Source: Micropterix aruncella (Eukaryota > Arthropoda > Insecta > Lepidoptera > Micropterigidae). Taken from it: DNA of 64,000 nucleotides. The stretch lies in NCBI GenBank assembly GCA_944548615.1, contig OX155963.1, positions 19,958,261 to 20,022,260 of the forward strand, given 5' to 3'. Below the pieces are notes generated by a model that worked only from the letters and a program-made list of their open reading frames with translations, was not told the origin of the DNA and did no database searches. Positions 11,095-23,965 of the stretch are shown one piece after another; position 1 is the stretch's first letter; every line of letters begins with the position of its first letter. A program made the translations under genes and the position numbers.

Positions 11095-11235
11095 CCTCCA
11101 TACATTATGTTTTAACATTACGGCACGGTAACTACCGTTACGCCAACACCGTTATGCGTCATGTTAATTCATACGTATGGACCACAGTCCAAGTTATATA
11201 CGTAATCCTTGTTGAAACATGCGCATTTCCGTGTA
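11095..11235 (-). mobile_element. Interspersed repeat family B, minus copy
   Basis: The reverse complement (GTAATACACGGAAAT, GGATTACGTATATAAC, ACTGTGGTCC, CATGACGC.TAACGGTG, GTTACC.TG) matches 32630-32735 block by block at about 80% identity. No class can be assigned. Confidence 0.6.
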
Positions 11236-11694
11236 TTACATCGTTATATTTCTCACAGTGTGGGCCCGACTCCGGTCAGTGGATTTCATAGTAGCTCCGT
11301 TTGTATGTATTTATTTATTATTAACCTAAGGATATTTGAATCTATAAATAAATGATCTACTAATCTATCTTTCACCCTTCTCCCCCCCCCCCCCCTCCCA
11401 CTGTGGCCTTTGCTTTTCACGATTAAAATCCCTTCGCCAGAAAGTTTGTCGAGACAGAATAAACACGGTATAGTGTCGCTTTTAGTCGGTTTTGTTGGCC
11501 AACGTCTAGACAGGATAATCGAGCCGTTGCCGAACATTACTATTAAAACGTACCCGTTTCAACAGTTGTTACCCGCATCGCTTAAATACCAAATTAGAAA
11601 CCACAATATTCCCGCCATAGTCATTGTATTACCACTAATACCTATCGGAGGGGTCTAGGCTGTTGACCCGGGCGAGAATTTATTTTATTAATTT
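11236..11694. other. Unassigned, includes C14 run
   Basis: C14 lies at 11382-11395. Overlapping open frames on both strands (80-odd codons each) at 11286-11658 have no recognisable domain. No gene is supported. Confidence 0.35.
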
Positions 11695-12545
11695 ATTTAT
11701 TTACTAGCTGACTTGTGCCCACTTCGTTTAGCGGTAATTATGAGTGTGGTTCGGTTATTACTGAGTGCTACTATTTATTTCCTGACTGCCAAAAGGAGGG
11801 TTATATTTTTACTGCATATGTATGTATGTATTTGCGTGTCAATTTGGCTATATTACCGGGTTTCAAATGAGTGAAAGAAATGATTATGATTGAATAAATT
11901 ATGTTTATTTTAATTGTCCAAAACTTCTCTGTATACTATATTAGATGTAATGTTATTATTTGGTACTAAAATATATTGTCTAATGGATTGGCGTGCTGTA
12001 TATATAAAAAAAACAGCTAATAGAAATATCACTCAATAGATTACGACACGGTCGCAGTTCCATACCTATGTCGTATTATCTCATTAACCATTAATGCAGT
12101 AAAAGGGAAGAGTCTTTTGTTTTAAACACTTGAGACGATAAATTTACTTATTTTGATAAGAATGACCAATAAACATGACCTAACGACTAAAATTATTTTT
12201 TTAATATAAAAAACTACTTTTTGTGACCTAAATATAAAAGTTAGACATATGCTGTCGCTGACTTTTTTGTAGGCATTATCAGGCTCTACAACTTTTCTCT
12301 AGCACTCAATCATATATCTCTCATCGTTAAGGCAGCGTTCGTAAGAAACGTCTCCGACTTACTATGGAAATCCGACTACCACGAAAAAGTCTTTTTATTG
12401 TTCGGAATAATATAAAATATAGCCTATGGCACTCACAAGGAACGTGGCTTTCTATTGGTAAAAGAATTTTCAAAATCGGTTAAGTAGATCCAGAGATTAC
12501 TCCCTACAACCTCACAAACTTTACCTCTTTATAATATTAGTATAG
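11695..12545 (-). mobile_element. Family C element, minus copy
   Basis: On the minus strand it starts ATACTAATATTATAAAGAGG with GTTTGTGAGGTTGTAGGGAG and ends GAAGTGGGCACAAGTCAGCT. The 5' half matches 23966-24290 (AACGCTGCCTTAACGATGAG, AGACTTTTTCGTGGTAGTCGG). The arrangement of such starts with a CCCG..GC..CTAGT-like end is common in lepidopteran non-autonomous repeats. No ORF is present, and Helitron versus RTE origin cannot be settled by eye. Confidence 0.6.
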
Positions 12546-13097
12546 ATTTAGTAGGGCAAAACAATTTTAAAGAATTTTATCTTAAGAACTATACACAAAA
12601 ATATCTTAAATAATGAATCAATAACAGAAAATGGATACATTTCATAGTTCAGTGGCAACGTCACCCGAGTCGGCTGCAACGGAGCCCAACCAGGTTCATC
12701 CGCCGGTCGAGAGAGGGCGGTCATCGATTTTATTTATAAAATTTATATTCAGATGAAATTAGTCCTAGGATACTTTTCGGGAAAGTCTTGCGGTGACATA
12801 CCCAATTTTTAAATACAAATAAAATATATTAAATACTCGAAATAGTGGCCAAAATAGTGGCTACGTATTATCTCGCCAGCCGCAGTCTCTCACAGTATCT
12901 CTTCACAATAGTAGCTACGTATTATGCGGTCTAGCTTGACACCTAGATATCTAGGAGAAGAGATATAGGAGTTTAATTTATTGCGCACGGTCAGCAATAA
13001 TGTTAGATGTTTTTTTTTTGTATAAAACAAAGATAACTATTCGAACAACCAAACCACTATACGAATCGTTATATGTAAATTCGTCACGTGTAGATAT
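12546..13097. other. Unassigned, with an element-tail motif
   Basis: GGGAAAGTCTTGCGGTGACATACCC near 12780 resembles tails near 45890 and 48250, so part is probably an old family H remnant. The rest shows nothing recognisable. Confidence 0.35.
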
Positions 13098-13735
13098 ATA
13101 GTTGGGGAGCCAGCGGCAAAATCTGATACATTCAGATCTGTCAGTATTTTATCCATAGAATGATGGGGGTAGTCAGCGGGCCAGACTCCGGAACACTTGG
13201 CGCTGGCGTACTAGGAAAGGTGTAATTTTAATTAGTACCCTTTAAGTACATTGGAAAAGCTGAAAATTCATCAGTAGACAGTGGACGCAATACAGAACTT
13301 GAAATAAATGTTCAGAATGTTAAACAATAGAATACATGTCATAAAAATGAAGTCTCTGCCAATACGCCGGTACTTATTTGTCGGTAGCTATTACACATCG
13401 GTCTAATGTGTCGCGCAAAATAATGCACTTCATTTTTGTGACATGTTTAGAGTAATACTGGCGCCACGCATTCTATTGTTAAGTAGTCTGACTATCTGTT
13501 TCTAGTTCTGTATTGCATTTACTGTCTACTGATGAATTTTAAGCTTTTCCAAAACACTTTGGGTGTACTAATTAAAAATACACCACTCCTAGTACGCCAG
13601 CGTCAGGTGTCCCGGAGTCTGCTCTGCAAACTCTACCCCAGCATTATATGGCCAAAATACTGTCCGATCTGAAAGTATCAGCTTTTACAAAACTCTTGCA
13701 CTTTTTGTCGCTGCCTCTTGGCCTAACAATACATA
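13098..13735. mobile_element. Long foldback element, family F (copy 1)
   Basis: Two arms of about 310 bp are mutual reverse complements with roughly 85% identity. Matching landmarks are CTGGCGTACTAGGA, AATTCATCAGTAGACAGT, CAATAGAAT and AAAATGAAGT, with inverse partners at 13430-13735. The arms meet almost directly near 13400-13430 (CGGTAGCTATTACACATCGGT). No coding capacity. Other copies are at 37085-37486 and 44385-45022. Confidence 0.85.
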
Positions 13736-15350
<1,615 letters not shown>

Positions 15351-15555
15351 GCGATAAATGTCATTAATAATTGAGTGTAATTATTGTTTTCATGGGAGAA
15401 TGGACCGGGATTACGAGTGTCGCCGAATTGACTGCCAACTCTGCATACTTTTTTAATGTCCTTCACTAGGCAAAACAATTCGGCGACACTCGTAATCCCG
15501 GTCCATTCTCGCATGAAAACAATAATAACACTCAATTATTAATGACATTTATCGC
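15351..15555. repeat. 80-bp inverted duplication of a LINE 3' junction
   Basis: 15351-15430 and 15476-15555 are reverse complements at 78 of 80 positions, separated by a 45-base loop. On the minus strand the right arm plus loop encode REWTGITSVAELFCL and onward, which aligns with the C-terminus of the LINE fragment at 58177-58545 (REWTGITSVAEMFCL). The outer 40 bp of each arm (TGTCATTAATAATTGAGTG) is not LINE sequence. So the duplication copied the LINE end together with its flank. Confidence 0.85.
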
Positions 15556-15599
15556 GTTATTTAGATAGGCTGATTTCATCACAGATAAAATACGGAGAG

Positions 15600-16600
15600 A
15601 TAGAATGCCACCTATTATTCTACCAGACAACCCCCCCTCCCACCTCCCCCACCCGACCACCCCCTCCCCACCAGACAGGTGATTGTGTCAAGTGACTATG
15701 ATAGCAAAAGTAGTATTTTTTGTATTTTGTAGTATTTCCGTAGTATTTCCGTGGTATTAAAAAGGTATTTTTCCAAAAATGATGTAGTATTTTCTTAAAT
15801 AGGGCGATATTTAAATGTTTTTTCCATCGCTTGTATGCGAAATATTACATCCAAAATTTCATAACGTAATTTCGGTCCAACGAGGCATCTGTGTACCGAG
15901 TGTCAAATCTCTAACTGCAATATTTCGAGATTGAAGTATGTCTAGCGCGCCATCTGATGGACCGATTTATAGACTATGTAAAACTTATAATACCCAGTTC
16001 GACGATATTCGCGTATTCAATTCGCCATCCATCGCTCTTTAAAAGCAATAATTAATGACGGTGTTGACATATCATTGTAATCGCAATATATAATATAATA
16101 TTAATAATTTGTATTCAATAATATATTTAAATAATATGTATGACTACATTATGGAACGTGTATTCATATAAAATATTATTTACTAATTCCCACCTCCCCC
16201 TTATGTGTGTTTATTCTTCATAAAAAAATATGTTCAGTGTTTAAATTATGAATGTTTAAGTAGAAACATGAGATTAGCATTAGATTGTCTTTGAAATTTA
16301 ATTTAATTTTGTACCGACTGTATTGTAACAGCTGTATGTTTCCTTAACAATCATAAAATAAAGACTACAATATTTTCAATTCTTGCTATGACCGAATGAT
16401 GCCTGTATGCCAAATATCAGCTTAATCGGATGAAGCGTTTCGGCGCTATAGTCAAGGAATACTCACAGGCACTCTTCAGTCTGGATTTGGGCTTAATCGT
16501 CTCGGGAGGAGTCAAAATGTATATATCCGTCTTATACTCGTTTTTTTGCGCATTCACAATAGTTTCCATCTGCCGGGAAAGTAAAAGCAAATGAACTTCA
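15600..16600 (-). mobile_element. Family H composite element, minus copy, interrupted
   Basis: Read on the minus strand the order matches 47549-48285: CACGATAGC..CCAAACGC near 16440, GCATACAGGCATC near 16400, GGTCCATCAGATGGCGCGCTAGAC near 15945, GGTACACAGATGC near 15890, then the GTAGTATTTCCGTGGTATT block at 15700-15790. About 390 bp at 15975-16364 has no counterpart and ends with AATAAAGACTA, so it looks like an insertion. C-rich runs at 15630-15680 correspond to the G-rich runs of the plus copy. Confidence 0.65.
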
Positions 16601-16673
16601 TTTTGGCCTGTGACCTCTAGTTGCAAAACCTTAAAAATCGCACGATGCAAATAGGGTCGCACTGTTACTGTGC

Positions 16674-17100
16674 ATTGTTTCCTATAGAGCGGGGGTGGTT
16701 GCGTACTTTACGGCGACTGCTCTTGAATTGACCATTGGCCATCCGATCCCGGGTAAGAGGCGGGCAAAGGAGCCATGGTCCGCGATAGATTCGGTATTCT
16801 CCGTTTCACCGCTTCGTAAGGGAGAGGACTGCGCAAGCGACCTCGAACTCGGAACCAATCGAGAGACCGGAGAAATCTGGTCACAATTGGAAGTTAGGGC
16901 GCAAGAGTCGGGCCCGCCAGGTAGCATAACTGGCTATCTCGCGGTAAGGCGTTGGTCTCTAACGGGTTGTGGCGTAGCTAGACGCTGGATTGTTTTGTCC
17001 AAAGTCTTCTACGCTCACTGCAGGTCGATAGAACGTCTACTCGTTAAAACTTCCTGTGGTGACGGGCTCGCCCGTTGTAGTCGACAACTCAAGTTGTTAC
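16674..17100 (+). mobile_element. Family A retroposon, 5'-truncated
   Basis: It begins inside the family at TTTCCTATAGAGCGGGGGTGG and runs through GCGATAGATTCGGTAT, GTAAGGGAGAGGAC, GCGACCTCGAACTC, CAAGTCTTCTACGCTCA and GGTGACGGGCTCGCCCGTTG to GACAACTCAAGTTGTT. Compared with the full copies at 34957 and 59673, about 200 bp of the 5' end is missing. The 167-codon frame across it is not a gene. Confidence 0.8.
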
Positions 17101-17106
17101 TGTGCA

Positions 17107-17268
17107 TTTACACCAAGAGAGCGAATGCTCATTCTTCCCCCACTCTGCCAAAATCACGTGATTTTAACCAGAGTGGGGGAAGCTTAAGAGCATTCTAACC
17201 GCCGTTCGACGGTAACGACATAGAATGCTCTATAAAACAAAGAATTGCTCATTCGTTTAGTGTAAATG
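17107..17268. mobile_element. Small foldback MITE, family I (TTTACAC ends)
   Basis: TTTACACCAAGAGAGCGAATG at the left is mirrored by CATTCGTTTAGTGTAAA at the right. A strong hairpin sits inside: CTTCCCCCACTCTG (17134-17147) and CAGAGTGGGGGAAG (17169-17182) enclose the 16-bp palindrome AAAATCACGTGATTTT (17150-17165), which contains a CACGTG E-box. A second stem AGAGCATTCT/AGAATGCTCT follows. Confidence 0.75.
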
Positions 17269-17806
17269 ACGCTAGAGCGCGCGAACAGTAGCCTAGAGCA
17301 TTCGTTCGTGTTTAGACGCGCTCGCTCGACTAGGCGGTCTTTTCAAAGCGTTCTAGCATTCTATGAGGCAGAATCATTTGCGTTCCTGTTTTCAAAATGG
17401 ATTGGACGAACGATGTTTGTCTCCAATTAATAGAATTATATTGAGAGCAAAGTTGACTGACCACTTTCTTCTTGTAAGCGCAAACATGTCATAATATTTC
17501 CTACATGTGCACTCTTGACCTGCTATCCACTAGAGCTGTCATCCACCAACGGCGCTCGTTTCGTTTTTTTTTTCTTTTTAATTAAATGGTGCATTACGAT
17601 GAAAGAAGCATTTGCTATTATAAATTCGTCGTCAGACATCGTCCGTGCGATTACTTGCGGTCTCGGTGAAGTTGATAACTTTCTAAGCATTCATTCGCTA
17701 CATTCTAGGGCCGAAAAACAGCTATAGTGCGAAATCGTTCTACCGGTCTTGCTCTAACAGGTTCTATGTTCCTTTTTCCTCGACAAATAAGAATGGCTAA
17801 TAATCA
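17269..17806. other. Unassigned between two family I copies
   Basis: Further AGAGCATTC fragments occur at 17295-17365, suggesting older family I debris. A 70-codon frame at 17515-17727 has no domain. Confidence 0.35.
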
Positions 17807-17878
17807 TTTACACTGAAAGAGTAAAAGCAAGAGCAGAATGCTTGTGCTCTAGCTCTACGTTCGTTTAGTGTAAATTAA
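17807..17878. mobile_element. Minimal family I MITE, 72 bp
   Basis: It starts TTTACACTGAAAGAG, ends GTTCGTTTAGTGTAAA, and is centred on AGCAGAATGCTTGTGCT. The ends match those of 17107-17268. Confidence 0.65.
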
Positions 17879-17934
17879 CATTTATGAGTTTGGCGAACGG
17901 TTTCGTGCAGCTTAAGCCACAAGATCCATTTTGT

Positions 17935-18600
17935 TCTCGGATCAGCTCAACTCACGATTCAGCTCCTAATCAGAAGCCTCCCCGAGTGGAAGGCTACCCA
18001 GGGTAAGACTCCCGGGCCTCAGAGCTGCTGGATCGGTTTCTCCCGGCGGGATTGCATTCCGGCGCCACTGCGCACCGTTCGGCGAAGCCAATCGGTTGTG
18101 CATTCTGTCTAATTGCTGAAAGAGTCTGGAGACTATGGAAATACCCTGTTTCCTAAGCAGCGGGGGTGGATGCTCACCTGTTGTCATGCCACTCTTGAAA
18201 TGACCTTGGGCCACTCGATCCCGTGTGGCACTACGGGCTAAGAACGCCCAGGTCCGCGAAAAATTCTAATCGAATTACCGCTGTTTTACAACAGGTAGAG
18301 GTTGCGTAAGCGACTTTGGACCCGTAACCAGTCGGGAGGACGGAGATATCCTGAAGGTTAATTCCAGACGGATATATCCTGCCAAAACTGGTAGTTAGGG
18401 GTGAGACTGCCCGCTGGTTACCTTTCCCGGTGCCTCGCCTTCAGGCGTCGGTCTCTAACGGGTTGCTGGTGAACTAGACAGTAGATTGTCTTGTCCCCAA
18501 GTCTTCTACGCTCATCCCACGTCTGAAAGAATAATTATATATCGTTATATCAGCCTGGGGTGACGGGTTTCGCCCGTTGTAGTCGACATCGCCCTACTGT
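17935..18600 (+). mobile_element. Family A retroposon, long divergent copy
   Basis: The order of conserved blocks is as in the full copies: a GAAGCCTCC..GGCTACCCAGGG-like 5' part, GTGCATTCTG.CTAATTGCTGAA, AGCGGGGGTGG, GTCCGCGAAA, GCGTAAGCGAC, ACCAGTCGGGAGGACGGAG, CCCGCTGGTTACC, TCTTCTACGCTCATCCCACG and CCTGGGGTGACGGGTTTCG. Its 3' end GCCCTACTGTTATG is shared with 29365-29640, marking a subfamily distinct from the GACAACTCTAG-ending copies. Confidence 0.7.
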
Positions 18601-18847
18601 TATGAGTGTTATTAGTGAAAAGTGTGTCAAGTGTCCCCGAAAACACTCGACTGTCGCCCGCCATTCGCCGCATCCGCCTTTCACTGTGTGACAAGGCACG
18701 TTTTTCATCCACGTAGCCGCGATATTAATTTTACTATCTATGTGGGCCATCCCTTTGTTAATCGACCCCATCAATTTCATACCCGAAGCCAGCGCGGTGA
18801 TTCGATCGTGCCGATGCGTGACACAGAAAGTCGTCGCTTATGTAATT
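18601..18847. other. GC-richer, apparently single-copy DNA
   Basis: It has no match elsewhere in the window. Overlapping frames on both strands are open but lack domains. It could be host sequence; nothing more can be said. Confidence 0.3.
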
Positions 18848-19145
18848 ACTTTCCCGGATCAAGGGAAAGTGTTGTGAATGCGCAAAAAAAAATCGAGATG
18901 AAGACGGAAATATCCATTTTGACCCCCCCCCCAGACGATTTCCAGTCTGAAGTATGTCTGTGTGTGTTTGTGTTTGTGTGAGTGTGTGTGCCTGTGTGTA
19001 TTCCTTCACGATAGCGCCTAAACGCTTCATACGATTGAGCTAAATTTGGCATGCAGGCATCATTCGGTCATGGCAAGAGTTGGAAAGATTGTAGTTGAAA
19101 TCGATCCACCAGAGGCGCGCTCGTCATACTTCATGGTTTTAAATA
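18848..19145 (+). mobile_element. Family H element, 3'-truncated copy
   Basis: It opens with the family's hairpin start ACTTTCCCGGATCAAGGGAA (18848-18870). Then come AAATCGAGATGAAGACGGAA, a GT-rich patch (18955-19000), TTCACGATAGCGCCTAAACG, GGCATGCAGGCATCATTCGG and CCACCAGAGGCGCGCTCGTC. It matches 47549-47760. Confidence 0.75.
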
Positions 19146-19212
19146 ATATCTATAATATCTAATAATGAAATATTACTATTATTATTTAAAATACTTCATT
19201 CTTCATATTTTT

Positions 19213-19625
19213 ACCCGGCCCACCAAAGGCAAACTCAACCATCGAGGAGTGAAAGTATTATGAACGCGCAATTTCTTTTCAAGATGAAGATGGAATTATC
19301 TATTTGAGCCCCTGATACGATTAAGATAATTTTCAGATTAAAGTCTGTCTGTGTACCTGTCTGTCTGTCTGCCTATGTGTACGTATTTTTTTCGTTGGTA
19401 GTAGTCTTTGTTCATAAAAAAGATACAAATTACATATCACAGTTCCCCACTAAGGCTAGTGCCTTTTCAGTGGGTAACTAACAATAACGTGTTCACGATA
19501 GCGCCCAAACGCTTAATCCGATTGAGATTTAGTATGCAGGCATCATTTGGTCATGGCAAGTGTTGAAAAGGTTGTGGTTGAAAACCATCCACCAGGCGCA
19601 CTAGTAGGTACATCAATATCGAATT
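19213..19625 (+). mobile_element. Family H element, split by a LINE end
   Basis: GAGTGAAAGTATTATGAACG and TGTCTGTCTGTCTGCC lead into ACGTATT. The expected continuation CACGATAGCGCCCAAACGCT resumes only at 19492. The intervening 105 bp is the LINE 3' end described next. The copy ends around ACCATCCACCAGGCGCACTAG. Confidence 0.75.
19386..19490 (-). mobile_element. LINE 3' end nested in family H
   Basis: GGTAGTAGTCTTTGTTCATA to GGGTAACTAACAATAA matches 10531-10625 at over 90%. Only a short T-run precedes it, and the AATAAA of the older-located copy is AACAAA here. It lies inside a family H copy, so it inserted after that copy existed. Confidence 0.8.
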
Positions 19626-19636
19626 GTTGGACTTAT

Positions 19637-19973
19637 GGGATCTCTAGACGATCAAGCATGCTTGTCAAGCTTCGCGTCGCAGGCTGGGAGGGGATCGTAA
19701 ACCGCAGGAAATATGCAAATATTTTTTTTAATATATCCAAAAATGCCTAATTGTGTAGTTTTATACCAGGGAGTCAGGTTAATTAGACGTAACTGATTGA
19801 TGAATGACGGGATTCCCTGGTATAATAAACTCCTATATAAAATCCCATAAAGTACAGAATTTGACATTTTTGGCAAATAATAAAATGAAAAATGCATATT
19901 TCCAGCGGTTTATGATTCCCTCCAAGCCAGCGACGCGAAGCTAGACAAGCATGCTTGATCGTCTAGAGAGCCC
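19637..19973. mobile_element. Foldback element with about 80-bp arms
   Basis: The left arm 19637-19718 (CTCTAGACGATCAAGCATGC, TTCGCGTCGC, CGTAAACCGCAGGAAATATG) is inverted at 19893-19973 with about 85% identity. A nested inverted pair ATACCAGGGA/TCCCTGGTAT (19763-19772, 19814-19823) lies inside. Family H copies in opposite orientation flank it (plus at 19213, minus at 20040), making a larger inverted structure. Confidence 0.75.
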
Positions 19974-20039
19974 TTACGAGACTTGACATTTGGTACAAAG
20001 ATGTACATTTGATACAAAGTTGAGCCGAAATCACATTGT

Positions 20040-20290
20040 GAATTTTTGGTTGAAATATACTATATAAACTGATGTCTGCATGCCAAATTTCAGCTTAATC
20101 GGATTAAGCGTTTGGGCGCTATCGTGGAGGAATACGTACAGACAGACAGACGTACTTCAATCTGGGAATGATCCTAACCGTCTCAGGCGGGTTCACAATA
20201 GAAATTTCCGTCTTTATCTCGATTTGTTATAGCGAGTTCACAAGACTTTCCCTGATGGTAGGGTGGTGGGCCGGAAAAGTAAAAACAAAA
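20040..20290 (-). mobile_element. Family H element, minus copy
   Basis: On the minus strand: ACTTTTCCGGCCCACC, CTATTGTGAACCCGCCTGAG, CTGTCTGTCTGTACGTATTCC, CACGATAGCGCCCAAACGC, TTAATCCGATTAAGCTGAAA and GGCATGCAGACATCAG. It is the inverted partner of the copy at 19213-19625. Confidence 0.7.
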
Positions 20291-20860
20291 CAGAGATTAT
20301 AGAATAAAAATGGTGTTGTTGTGAAGTTGATGATTTCGTTCGGTTAGTTTTGTGGCTAGCGACCGAGCCTCGGAGAGATCGATCTACAGTAATTCTCCTC
20401 GCGTTTCTCGGTATGATTAATGACGGGCTAAACCTTAATCGCCTGAAGCGCGTTTGTAACATTAAACCTCTAGTCGGGGCCCTTGAGTGCCTTCCATTAT
20501 AATCGAAAGCTCCGCTCGCTACTTGTTTGCGAGACCATTTATTGACGTCTTACTTAACACCGGCCGCGGCCGGGGGTCGCTCTCTGCGTGGATTTCAGCT
20601 GGGATTGTGGCTCTCACGATTGCAAACTCGCTAATGCTGTTCAAGTTCAAACTTTGGGTCCGGGAGAGCGGATTGTGATTTAATTCCACCATTAAACTGT
20701 AATCAGGCGAGTCCGTGCGTCATCGCGACAGCTGTCTCAAAATCGGAAGGAACCGGCCGACGAAGAGAATGTATATCAGCCATCAGCCATTTGTGACATA
20801 TATTTTATTTATAAAAAGCATTTTCAAAGTGAAACTTTTATTAAAATGCTCTGAAACGAA
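20291..20860. other. Apparently single-copy GC-richer DNA
   Basis: There is no internal match in the window and no convincing ORF, although several 60-75-codon frames are open. It is possibly host intergenic or conserved non-coding DNA; composition is the only hint. Confidence 0.3.
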
Positions 20861-21190
20861 TAAAGAACGGGCTACCATAATTGAATGCGTATACAAAATT
20901 TTGTGTATGTGCTGTTGACCGTTGAGGGGTCCCCTCGTCGGAAGAAAACCTTGGGTGCAATAGCCTTGTCTCATTGGAACTTAGAACGGGCTATCTTAAT
21001 TGAATGCGTGAACAAAATGTCGATCTGTGCGCTTGACCGTGTTGAGTAGCCTCATCGGGAGCCAATCCTGGGTGTAGAACCAGGTCATGCTTACCATATA
21101 AAAGCATTGTCATCGGAACTGAATCAACAGGTAAAATTTAAATTTCATAGGATAAGAGGAAGTGGTTCTAATTCAGCTTGTAAGATTTGA
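20861..21190 (+). mobile_element. 119-bp tandem-unit element, copy 2
   Basis: Two units start at about 20909 and 21027 (118-bp period) with GTGCTGTTGACCGTTGAGG and its degraded form. The tail GGTCATGCTTACCAT, CATTGTCATCGGAACTGA and CATAGGATAAGAGGAA follows. The tail is shared with the minus copy at 23420-23735, which fixes the element's 3' end near 21190. Confidence 0.7.
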
Positions 21191-21327
21191 CCTAACCAAA
21201 CTGACAAACATTGCAAGGTAAGTAAAAACTTGTATCGTTTGTTCAAAATCTTAAATCTCCGAATGTTTTCCACCGATTGTTTTGAAATTTCGACACAACG
21301 TTGCATTTGAATACGCGCGTGTTTTCA

Positions 21328-22119
<792 letters not shown>

Positions 22120-22865
22120 TTGTGTATTTGACCACGGATATAACACGGGCAACGCAGAGTAATACCACTAGTCTATTTATATAAAAAATGAAGTTGGTAT
22201 ATCTGTCTGTCCGAACTTAATAGACTCCGAAACTGTTTGACCGATCACCATGAAAGTTGGAAAATTTTTCATGGAGAAGGGTTTTATGATATCCGCTTTG
22301 TTATAACTTACTACTATATGGCGCTACAGCACATCAACTTCTATACCGCTCAACCGATCGATATGGAAATTGGTATTCATAAACATTTGAGCACGCACAA
22401 TATTTTCGCGATATTAACTTTTATATCGTTCAACCGATCGTCATGAAAATTGGTATACATAGGTATTTGAGAACGGATAATATTTTCGCGCTATCCACTT
22501 TGTTGTATCTCGCTACTAGATGGAGCTGCAGCTCATCAACTACTATACCGTTCAACCGATCACCATGAAAGTTGGTATACCTGTGTATTTGCGCACGGCT
22601 AATCTATCCACTTTGTTGTACCTCGCCACTAAATAGCGCTGCAGCACAGCAGCTTCTATACCGTTCAACCGATCGTCATGAAAATTGGTATCCATGAACA
22701 TTTGAGCACGTATAATTTTCTCTCGCAATTCTTTGCTTTATTTCGCTACTACGTGGCGCTGCAGCACATCATCTTATATACTGTTCAACCGATCGTCGTG
22801 AAAATTGGTATAAATAGGTATTTGGGACCGGATATAACACGAGCAACGCCGGGTAATACCACTAG
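22120..22865 (+). mobile_element. Family D element with six tandem sub-repeats
   Basis: The anchor ACCGATC..CATGAAA.TTGG occurs at 22240, 22353, 22433, 22555, 22668 and 22788, with units of 80-122 bp. Units also share GGCGCTGCAGCACATCA and ACTTTGTTGTA. The element ends GATATAACACGAGCAACGCC and TAATACCACTAGT. A second copy of that same end (22133-22170) lies immediately upstream of the start, so a 3' end abuts a 5' start. A minus copy is at 31450-31915. No protein is encoded. Confidence 0.75.
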
Positions 22866-23419
22866 TGTACTATAAAACCGGCCTGAATAATATCAATGCC
22901 GCGCTGGCGCAACGGCTACCGCGACTATTTAGCCTTTTCCTGACAAAGGCAAGAAGCTGACAACGGTTTTTCGCAATTCGCCATCATAAATCAAAAAGCG
23001 TGTCAATTAGTGAGGTCGGAAGGGCGGCTTTCGCCTACGCAACGACCAGGTGGGATGGGCCGTCCATTTGGCCACCGTCGGCTCAGCGGATTAATGAATA
23101 CAGTTTCGCCCCTGGGCGGAATTTCGTTGTAGGTACATGACGTCCGCACACACAGTCATAAAAAAATGATACATGGTATTCCAGGCACGACATTCTTTTC
23201 AGAAGGTTACTCTGTGCGTAAAACAAAAAAAAAACGACTTTTTCGACTTTCTGAATATTAGGACATTTTCTTTCACATTCCAAACGAAAATTCGCGTTGC
23301 GTCCTTAATTTGGAATTCGCAATATTCGGTCTATAAAAGCAGGGTAGAAGGTCCATAGGCATTTTTAAAAACACATATTTTACAAGCTTTTATTTACCTT
23401 GCAATGATTAATCGTTTGT
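22866..23419. other. Unassigned, partly GC-rich
   Basis: 22880-23110 is GC-richer and has no copy elsewhere in the window. It could be host sequence. No ORF with recognisable features. Confidence 0.3.
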
Positions 23420-23735
23420 TTGTTTAGGTCAAATCTTGCAATCTGAATTAAAACCAATTCCTCTTATCCTATGAAGTTGAAATTTTATATGTTGGTTCAG
23501 TTCCGATGACATTGCATTTTTATGGTGAGTATGATCTGATTCTACACCCAGGATCGGCTCCCGACGAGGATACTCCACGATCAACAGCACAGACGCACAA
23601 TTTTGTATACGTATTCAATTATGATAGCCCGTTCTAAATTTTACCATGACATGGCTAATGCACCCAGGGTTGGCTCCCGACGAGGGGACTCCTCAACGGT
23701 CAACAGTATAGACACGACATTTTTATTTAAAGAAA
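23420..23735 (-). mobile_element. 119-bp tandem-unit element, minus copy
   Basis: It reads GGTCAAATCTTGCAA, CCTCTTATCCTATGAA, TCCGATGACATTGCAT, then two inverted units GGCTCCCGACGAGG..ACTCC..CGGTCAACAG about 118 bp apart. It matches the plus copy at 20861-21190 end to end. Confidence 0.75.
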
Positions 23736-23965
23736 AATAGTTTTTTTAAAAACTTAAAGCAATCTGAGACTAATCAGCCATTCAAGGGGTTAAAGATTCA
23801 TGATAAGATTTCCACTTAATTTTTTATCAAACATCAGAAACACTTTTTTTTTGGCTTTCTAAACCAGGTTTATTCCTTAAGTATTGCAATTATTAAATAT
23901 ACCAAAAAAACTAATTATTAACAGGTTTGTGTGGATTTTATTACCCTCTATTCTGAGTTAGCGCT

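Noticed and set aside
16695..17198. 167-codon frame
   Set aside because: It lies on a family A retroposon copy and a MITE. Frames in other copies are not conserved and carry stops.
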